From contig CANBTI010000018.1 of NCBI GenBank assembly GCA_947372355.1, positions 1 through 40,394 on the forward strand: a stretch of DNA of 40,394 nucleotides. The letters run 5' to 3'. Source of the stretch: Bdellovibrionales bacterium (GTDB lineage Bacteria > Bdellovibrionota > UBA1018 > CAIMNF01). Within the stretch, counting starts at the first letter, position 1; each line of letters starts with the position of its first letter. The translations under genes and the position numbers were made by a program. Shown one piece after another: positions 35,123 through 40,394 of the stretch. The notes under the pieces are model-generated. The model was not told the origin of the DNA, ran no database searches, and saw nothing but the letters and a program-made list of their open reading frames with translations.

Positions 35123-36453
35123 TATGATTTTTTTGGAGGAATTGCTTTTACAGCACTTTCAAAATACTCAAATTGATCTGGCCATTTGTTTTTTGCTCTA
35201 GCCATATAATCATCCGCTAAATCAATTTTGTTGGATGTGTTTAATGCTGCAATAATCCAGTAAAATAAAGTAGGGTCATTACCATGTTGTTCAATTGATT
35301 TTCTTAACCAAGTCACATATTGCCATGAATTTCCACCATCGTAATAGGAGATGAGAAAGCTTGCCACTTGGTATTGATAATCTTGCTGTGTTTCAGGTGG
35401 AAACCGGTTGAGTACTTCTTTTGCATCTGGCAAAAAACTATTGATCGAAAGGGTAAAAACGATTTCAAGTAATATGTTTGGTCTGCCGGCTGCGCTGATA
35501 CTGGCTTTTTTAAGGAAAGATGCAGCTTTATAAAGTTCACCCCGTTGAAATAATTTTTTTCCTGAAACAATCAGTGCTGCACAAATATGTTTAACCGTTT
35601 CTAGATCTCTGGATTCAATTTCCTTAAATGCTTCATAGTATTTTTCAATATCGCTGTAATGAGCAGTTTTAACGGCTAACTCGATTACTTTAGAAAGCCT
35701 TTTTGGATTTAATGGAAAAGCCGCCATTCTTTTCACAATGCCGTAAGCCTCGTGATGTTTTTCTTGTTCAAGTAAAAGATCAAATAAACCGGTAAGGCAC
35801 TTATAGTGAACTTCGTTAAAACTTAAACCTTCTTCCAAGCTTTTCTCAGCCAAGTCATACATTTTTTTCTGCATCTCTATTTGAGAGCGGTAGTAGTAGG
35901 CAAGGGATGGAGTGGTGCTATAGGTAATTGCTTTTTCAAAGTATTGAAGGGCTTCTTCTAAATTGTTTTCAGCTAATTTTTTCTTTCCAAGAGTGATTTT
36001 TCTTACGTAATCTGTTGGATTGATTTTTAATTGGGCAGCCTTGCTCAAAGTTTCAAGGAAATAATTCATTGTGTAAGGTTTTAAGATGTAAATATCAACA
36101 TCTTCTTCAGCTGCTTGGGCCACAACGGATTGAGATGAATTGGCAGTTAAAATTACAAATAAAGTATTTTCATTCCTTTTGAATTTATTAAATTCATAAG
36201 CTAACTCTAATCCTGTTCCTTTTGTAATCGTGTATTCAGTAATGATCACATCGGGACAATCGTTATGAATGACTTCTCTGGCTACTTCGTAATCAGCCAC
36301 TAAAGTTAGATTGCTGGATTTAGCGCCTAAACCAACGAGCATACGTGCCATTCCTGCACGAGCTGGACCGTTAGGATCTACAATTAAAATTTTACGAGGT
36401 AAAAGATATTCCCCTAAAAATCGTTTTGCTTTTTCTAGAGCTGGATCAGCCAT
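35119..36453 (-). CDS. Receiver-domain protein with TPR repeats; phospho-site Asp replaced by Glu
   Basis: 444 residues. Residues 20-135 are a CheY-like receiver (ILIVDPN with D26, ILTAN with T103, LKPYT with K125), but the phospho-acceptor position in DVIITEYTI is E73, not Asp, and only one of the usual two acidic residues precedes it. This suggests a domain locked in a phosphorylation-like state. Residues about 150-440 are TPR-like helical repeats (GKKKLAENNLEEALQYFEKA and later copies), for protein binding. No output enzyme or DNA-binding domain. An AAGGA lies 8 bases before the ATG. The start overlaps the PilZ-like gene by 8 bases, so both are in the metH operon. A signalling scaffold is inferred. 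Confidence 0.85.
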   Translation of the reverse strand: MADPALEKAKRFLGEYLLPRKILIVDPNGPARAGMARMLVGLGAKSSNLTLVADYEVAREVIHNDCPDVIITEYTITKGTGLELAYEFNKFKRNENTLFVILTANSSQSVVAQAAEEDVDIYILKPYTMNYFLETLSKAAQLKINPTDYVRKITLGKKKLAENNLEEALQYFEKAITYSTTPSLAYYYRSQIEMQKKMYDLAEKSLEEGLSFNEVHYKCLTGLFDLLLEQEKHHEAYGIVKRMAAFPLNPKRLSKVIELAVKTAHYSDIEKYYEAFKEIESRDLETVKHICAALIVSGKKLFQRGELYKAASFLKKASISAAGRPNILLEIVFTLSINSFLPDAKEVLNRFPPETQQDYQYQVASFLISYYDGGNSWQYVTWLRKSIEQHGNDPTLFYWIIAALNTSNKIDLADDYMARAKNKWPDQFEYFESAVKAIPPKKSY

Positions 36454-36868
36454 TTTCTGAATCCTTTAATCTTACCAATAAATGTTGTAGCTCAATTTGA
36501 CAATCTTCATAAATACTTTGAAATTTTTTCCAAATCATTGGATCATATTGAACAAATTTTACTGTAACTCTAATGGCTTCTTCATCTGAAGTTTCAATGT
36601 CTAAAATTTTTGCAGTTGTATTAAAAACTAATATTTCTTTAGAACCTTCTGATAAGTGAACATCCAACATCAACTGATGACCCTGGGAGCAAGTGCGCGG
36701 TGGTAAATTAACAATTAATCCCTGTTCTAAAAATTCAGAAATAGTTATGGGTAATTTTGATTTACTAGAAACATTGATACTTGAGGTAATGTTATTAACA
36801 TTAATTTTTAACTCAAAAGTTTTAGAGTATTCAGCTGATTTTAAAGCAGAATTATCATTGGAATCCAT
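36446..36868 (-). CDS. PilZ-like domain protein
   Basis: 140 residues. A beta-rich core (TISEFLEQGLIVNLPPRTC, GHQLMLDVHL, FNTTAKILDIE, RVTVKFVQYDP) followed by a helix (MIWKKFQSIYEDCQ) resembles a PilZ fold. The c-di-GMP motif RxxxR is not visible, so c-di-GMP binding is not supported; it may be a non-binding PilZ. No signal peptide. It is placed between a small unknown gene (21 bases) and the receiver-TPR gene (8-base overlap), which suggests a signalling function together with the latter. Confidence 0.55.
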   Translation of the reverse strand: MDSNDNSALKSAEYSKTFELKINVNNITSSINVSSKSKLPITISEFLEQGLIVNLPPRTCSQGHQLMLDVHLSEGSKEILVFNTTAKILDIETSDEEAIRVTVKFVQYDPMIWKKFQSIYEDCQIELQHLLVRLKDSENG

Positions 36869-36889
36869 ATGAAATATCGTATCAGAAAA

Positions 36890-37204
36890 CTATTCAACAC
36901 CATAGTTATCGAGATAACTTTTTAAAAGATCTGGAAGTGTCAATAATCCAACACTGTTGGTGCCTTGAATACAGCAACTAATATATTCTATTTGATCTGG
37001 AAAGTTTTTACCCAAATGATGATCCCTTAACCAAATTTGAAATAGGACGAGAGAATTAAGCCACTCTATTATTTGATGTGGAGAATCATCAATCAATTGA
37101 ATCCAAACCAATAGGTATGGATCACTCATCAAATCAATTTCTTGAAATAGATAATTACGATCAGGATAAGGAATGGATCCAGCCTCACAGGCATCAGAGA
37201 ACAC
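36890..37204 (-). CDS. Small protein of unknown function, metH operon
   Basis: About 104 residues if it starts at the GTG at 37204, overlapping the metH stop by 11 bases; a frame to an ATG at 37261 overlaps metH by 68 bases and is less likely. GGA stands just before the GTG. Sequence is Leu/Ile/Asp-rich ([39 protein letters not shown]), probably helical, with no signal peptide and no recognised family. The tight packing between metH and the PilZ-like gene argues that it is real. The start codon is the uncertain point. Confidence 0.6.
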   Translation of the reverse strand: MFSDACEAGSIPYPDRNYLFQEIDLMSDPYLLVWIQLIDDSPHQIIEWLNSLVLFQIWLRDHHLGKNFPDQIEYISCCIQGTNSVGLLTLPDLLKSYLDNYGVE

Positions 37205-40200
37205 TTCCAAGAACTTCGCGCGTGCGCTCAATGGCAATTCCCTTTCTTTGCGAATACTCATTCATTTGCTCTTCAGAGATGGAACCTACAGAGAAATATT
37301 TTGAATCTTCATTAAAAAAGTACATTCCCGAAACACTCGAAGCGGGATTCATCGCAAAGCTCTCGGTTAAGGAAACCCCAATTTTTTCATCTGCTTTTAG
37401 AAGCTTCCACATGGTGAGCTTTTCTGAGTGATCAGGACATGCGGGATAACCCATTGCTGGCCTAATCCCTTGGTATTTTTCACTGATCAGTTCATCGGGG
37501 GTGAAGTTTTCTGCAATATTGACTTCTTTGCGTACTTTTTCATGAAGCCATTCAGCAGTGGCTTCTGCAAAACGATCTCCCAGGGCTTTCACGATAATAG
37601 AGGAGTAATCATCAAGAGAATTTTTATATTCAAGTGAAAAATCATCCACACTAGAGCCAGCGGTTACACAAAACATTCCTAGGGTGTCTCGATGATTGCT
37701 CGAATCCGAAGGATGAATAAAATCGGCTAAGGAATAATATTTTTGTTCACCAATTTTTGGCTTTTGTTGTCTTAAGAAGTGGAAACGAGCTAGTTCCTTA
37801 TCTTTTTCAAATAAAATCACATCATCATTAGCTGTAGAATTAGCCTGATAATAACCATAAACTGCTTTGAGACTAAATTTTTTCTCTCTAATCACGCGAG
37901 TAAGGATTTCTTGTGCATCATTAAAAAGGGTAGTGGCCTGTTCCCCATATTTTTCATGTTTTAAAATTGCAGGATATTTACCCTTCAATTCCCAACTCCA
38001 AAAAAATGGCGACCAATCGATGTATTTTACTACTTCTTCAAGCGGAATATTCTCTAAAACTTTAGAACCAAAAAAAGGAGGGGTGATTTTTGATTCCTTG
38101 ATGGTTCCTTTTTGTGATCTTACTTTTGATAAAGGTAATAGATCTTCTGTGGTACGAGATTTTTCATATCGTTCACGAATTTGAATTTGAGAAGCTTTCA
38201 AATCAGAAACAAATTTTTCTCGTAGATTATCACTTTTTAATTTTGTGCAAACTTCAACCACCAAAGAAGCATCACCTACTTGAACCATCGGAGGATCATA
38301 ATACTGAGCAATTTTAATTGCGGTGTGTGCTGCGGAAGTAGTAGCACCACCAATTAATAATGGAACCGTAAACCCTTCTCGTGTCATCTCTTTTGCAACA
38401 TGAATCATCTCATCTAAAGAAGGAGTGATGAGTCCACTTAATCCCACAAAATCAGCTTTATGTTCGCGAGCAGATTTTAAAATGTCTTCACATTTGGTCA
38501 TGACGCCTAAATCAACTACTTTGTAACCATTACACGCCAATACAACACCCACGATATTCTTTCCAATATCATGAACATCTCCTTTAACCGTTGCGATGAC
38601 AAACGTGCCTTGTGCGGTACTCGTGCCTAATTCTTCTTTTTCCTTATCCATGAAGGGAGTGAGGTAAGCCACAGATCTTTTCATTGCCCGAGCGCTTTTC
38701 ACCACTTGAGGCAAAAACATTTTCCCCGCGCCAAAAAGTTCTCCCACTACTTTCATTCCATCCATGAGTGGACCTTCAATGACATTGAGGGGGCGACCAT
38801 ACTTCACCCGTGCTTCTTCGGTATCAACATCAATAAAATCAACAATTCCATGCACGAGAGAGTGTGCAATTCTTTTTTCAATCGATAGAGAGCGCCATGC
38901 TAATTTATCAGAAGGACCATTTGCCTTATTTCCTGAAATGGTATTTTTGATTTCTTCAGCGTGGTTCACTAATTTTTCAGAAGCATCTGGTGAGCGATTG
39001 AGAATCACATCTTCAACCAATTCCTTCAGTTTAGGTTCAATTTCGTCATAAACAGTGATCATTCCAGCATTCACGATCCCCATGTCGAGACCAGCTTTGA
39101 TCGCGTGAAAAAGAAAAACGCTATGCATAGCTTCACGAACTACATTGTTTCCACGGAATGAGAATGAAACGTTTGAGATACCACCACTCGTGCGAACACC
39201 CGGACAGCGTTTTTTAATTTCAGCCACTGCATTAATAAAATCTAATCCGTATGAATTGTGTTCTTCCATGCCGGTAGCAACTGTTAATACGTTTGCATCA
39301 AAAATAATATCAGCCGCTTTAAAATCTAATTTTTCACGTAATAATTTGAAAGAGCGTTCACAGATTCTCACTTTTTCAGAAAAAGTGGCAGCTTGTCCTT
39401 GCTCATCAAATGCCATGATGATCACCGCTGCACCATATTTTTGAATCAGGCGAGCTTGCTCTAGAAATTTTGTTTCTCCTTCTTTTAAAGAAATGGAATT
39501 GACTACACCTTTCCCTTGAATGCATTTTAGTCCCGTTTCAATGACAGACCACTTCGAGCTATCGATCATGAGTGGAATGCGAGTGATATCTGGATCTGAG
39601 CCCAAAAGATTTAAAAAATGTTTCATTGATTTTTCAGCATCGATTAATGCTTCATCAAAGCAAATGTCTAGAATATTTGCGCCATTTTCAACTTGTTGTT
39701 TTGCGATTTTGGCTGCACCTTCATAATCATTTTTCTTGATCATTTCAGAAAATTTAGGAGAACCCATCACGTTCGTGCGTTCACCTACGATTAAGAAATT
39801 TCCACCTGTTTTTGTATAGGGTGAAATCAGTGGTTCTAAACCACTGAGGGTAAGGGAGTGTTCAGGGATGGATGGAGTTGAGCCTTTGACCCATTGACGT
39901 GGCTTAAAATCTTTTGCCATTTTTGCCACAGCTTCAATGTGTGCTGGCGAAGTACCACAACATCCACCTACCACGTTGAGTAAACCTTCTTCTGCAAAAA
40001 TTCTAAGTTGCGCTGCTAAACTGGCTGGAGTTTCATCGTATCCAGTAGGCGCTAAAGGATTGGGTAAACCTGCATTCGGGTAACAAGTAACCGCACAATC
40101 GGCGATATCATTGAGCGCCAATAGGTAAGGGCGCATGTCTTTCGCCCCGAGTGCACAGTTCAAACCAACACTGATTGGATGAGCATGTTGTACGGAAAAC

Positions 40201-40394
40201 CAAAATGCTTCAATCGTTTGTCCGGAAAGTGTTCTTCCCGATTGATCAGTGATGGTGACAGAAAGCATGAGTGGTAATTTTCGCTCAGGAAATTTTTCAC
40301 TATAATTCATGTAAGCAAAAATCGCCGCTTTGAGATTGAGGGTATCGAACGTAGTTTCAAAAAGTAAAACATCGCATCCACCGATTACTAATCC
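37194..40394 (-). CDS. metH: Cobalamin-dependent methionine synthase, 5' end outside window
   Basis: Transfers a methyl group from methyltetrahydrofolate to homocysteine via cobalamin. 1066 residues are visible and the frame runs to the right edge, so the N-terminal roughly 160 residues (by comparison with about 1230 in E. coli) are missing. Order: end of the homocysteine domain with zinc Cys in VGLNCALG and [10 protein letters not shown]; pterin domain ([36 protein letters not shown]); B12 domain with [10 protein letters not shown] carrying the cobalt His, then [12 protein letters not shown] and IGGATTS; C-terminal AdoMet activation domain with [15 protein letters not shown]. All four modules are intact. 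The promoter and any cobalamin riboswitch lie outside. Confidence 0.97.
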   Translation of the reverse strand, partial: GLVIGGCDVLLFETTFDTLNLKAAIFAYMNYSEKFPERKLPLMLSVTITDQSGRTLSGQTIEAFWFSVQHAHPISVGLNCALGAKDMRPYLLALNDIADCAVTCYPNAGLPNPLAPTGYDETPASLAAQLRIFAEEGLLNVVGGCCGTSPAHIEAVAKMAKDFKPRQWVKGSTPSIPEHSLTLSGLEPLISPYTKTGGNFLIVGERTNVMGSPKFSEMIKKNDYEGAAKIAKQQVENGANILDICFDEALIDAEKSMKHFLNLLGSDPDITRIPLMIDSSKWSVIETGLKCIQGKGVVNSISLKEGETKFLEQARLIQKYGAAVIIMAFDEQGQAATFSEKVRICERSFKLLREKLDFKAADIIFDANVLTVATGMEEHNSYGLDFINAVAEIKKRCPGVRTSGGISNVSFSFRGNNVVREAMHSVFLFHAIKAGLDMGIVNAGMITVYDEIEPKLKELVEDVILNRSPDASEKLVNHAEEIKNTISGNKANGPSDKLAWRSLSIEKRIAHSLVHGIVDFIDVDTEEARVKYGRPLNVIEGPLMDGMKVVGELFGAGKMFLPQVVKSARAMKRSVAYLTPFMDKEKEELGTSTAQGTFVIATVKGDVHDIGKNIVGVVLACNGYKVVDLGVMTKCEDILKSAREHKADFVGLSGLITPSLDEMIHVAKEMTREGFTVPLLIGGATTSAAHTAIKIAQYYDPPMVQVGDASLVVEVCTKLKSDNLREKFVSDLKASQIQIRERYEKSRTTEDLLPLSKVRSQKGTIKESKITPPFFGSKVLENIPLEEVVKYIDWSPFFWSWELKGKYPAILKHEKYGEQATTLFNDAQEILTRVIREKKFSLKAVYGYYQANSTANDDVILFEKDKELARFHFLRQQKPKIGEQKYYSLADFIHPSDSSNHRDTLGMFCVTAGSSVDDFSLEYKNSLDDYSSIIVKALGDRFAEATAEWLHEKVRKEVNIAENFTPDELISEKYQGIRPAMGYPACPDHSEKLTMWKLLKADEKIGVSLTESFAMNPASSVSGMYFFNEDSKYFSVGSISEEQMNEYSQRKGIAIERTREVLGSVL

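Noticed and set aside
37078-37431. 117-codon plus-strand frame opposite the metH 3' end
   Set aside because: Antisense to metH and the small downstream gene; no start signal and no family resemblance.

Overview
The window is an AT-rich, densely coded stretch of a Gram-negative bacterial chromosome. Several lipobox proteins, an LpoB-like penicillin-binding-protein activator, FtsB and an outer-envelope style of secretion point to a diderm. The gene set (acyl-CoA desaturase, AcnA, eukaryotic-type NADP-isocitrate dehydrogenase, MetH, many signal-peptide proteins of unknown role, a receiver-TPR protein) would fit Bdellovibrionota or a related former deltaproteobacterial lineage. That placement is an inference from gene content and was not tested. 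I see no insertion sequence, CRISPR array, tRNA or rRNA, and no gene-free stretch longer than about 230 bases.

Layout. 1-3143: a run of envelope lipoprotein genes (tail of an unknown gene, LPP20-like, LpoB-like, COG3014-like). 3164-5027: eno-ftsB and a cold-shock protein, closed by a hairpin terminator. 5164-7913 (minus): a small lipoprotein with a textbook sigma-54 promoter, a cysteine-synthase-type PLP enzyme, and what looks like a catalytically dead UppP paralogue. 8001-11489 (plus): acyl-CoA desaturase, strong terminator, purA and a membrane-anchored beta-lactamase-fold hydrolase. 11446-13699 (minus): a beta-propeller membrane protein and an unrecognised protein.

13757-19546 (plus) is the most unusual part: an AddA-like helicase-nuclease followed by adjacent genes for both subunits of DNA topoisomerase VI (Top6B, Top6A), an enzyme typical of archaea and plants and rare in bacteria. 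19549-20510 (minus) holds a truncated haemoglobin and an FKBP lipoprotein. The canonical uppP is at 20606. 21387-27475 (minus) holds an acnA operon with a coiled-coil protein, a LOG-family enzyme and a membrane protein, preceded by an oligopeptide-binding protein gene.

27546-35122 (plus) is a tight run: fadD, icd, a possible TraB/ChaN-like secreted protein, a phytochelatin-synthase-like protease with an intact Cys-His-Asp triad, a gamma-glutamyltransferase lipoprotein, and an HD-domain protein. The middle three suggest a module acting on glutathione-type peptides outside the cytoplasm. 35119-40394 (minus) holds metH (5' end outside the window) followed by a small unknown protein, a PilZ-like protein and a receiver-TPR protein whose phospho-acceptor Asp is replaced by Glu.
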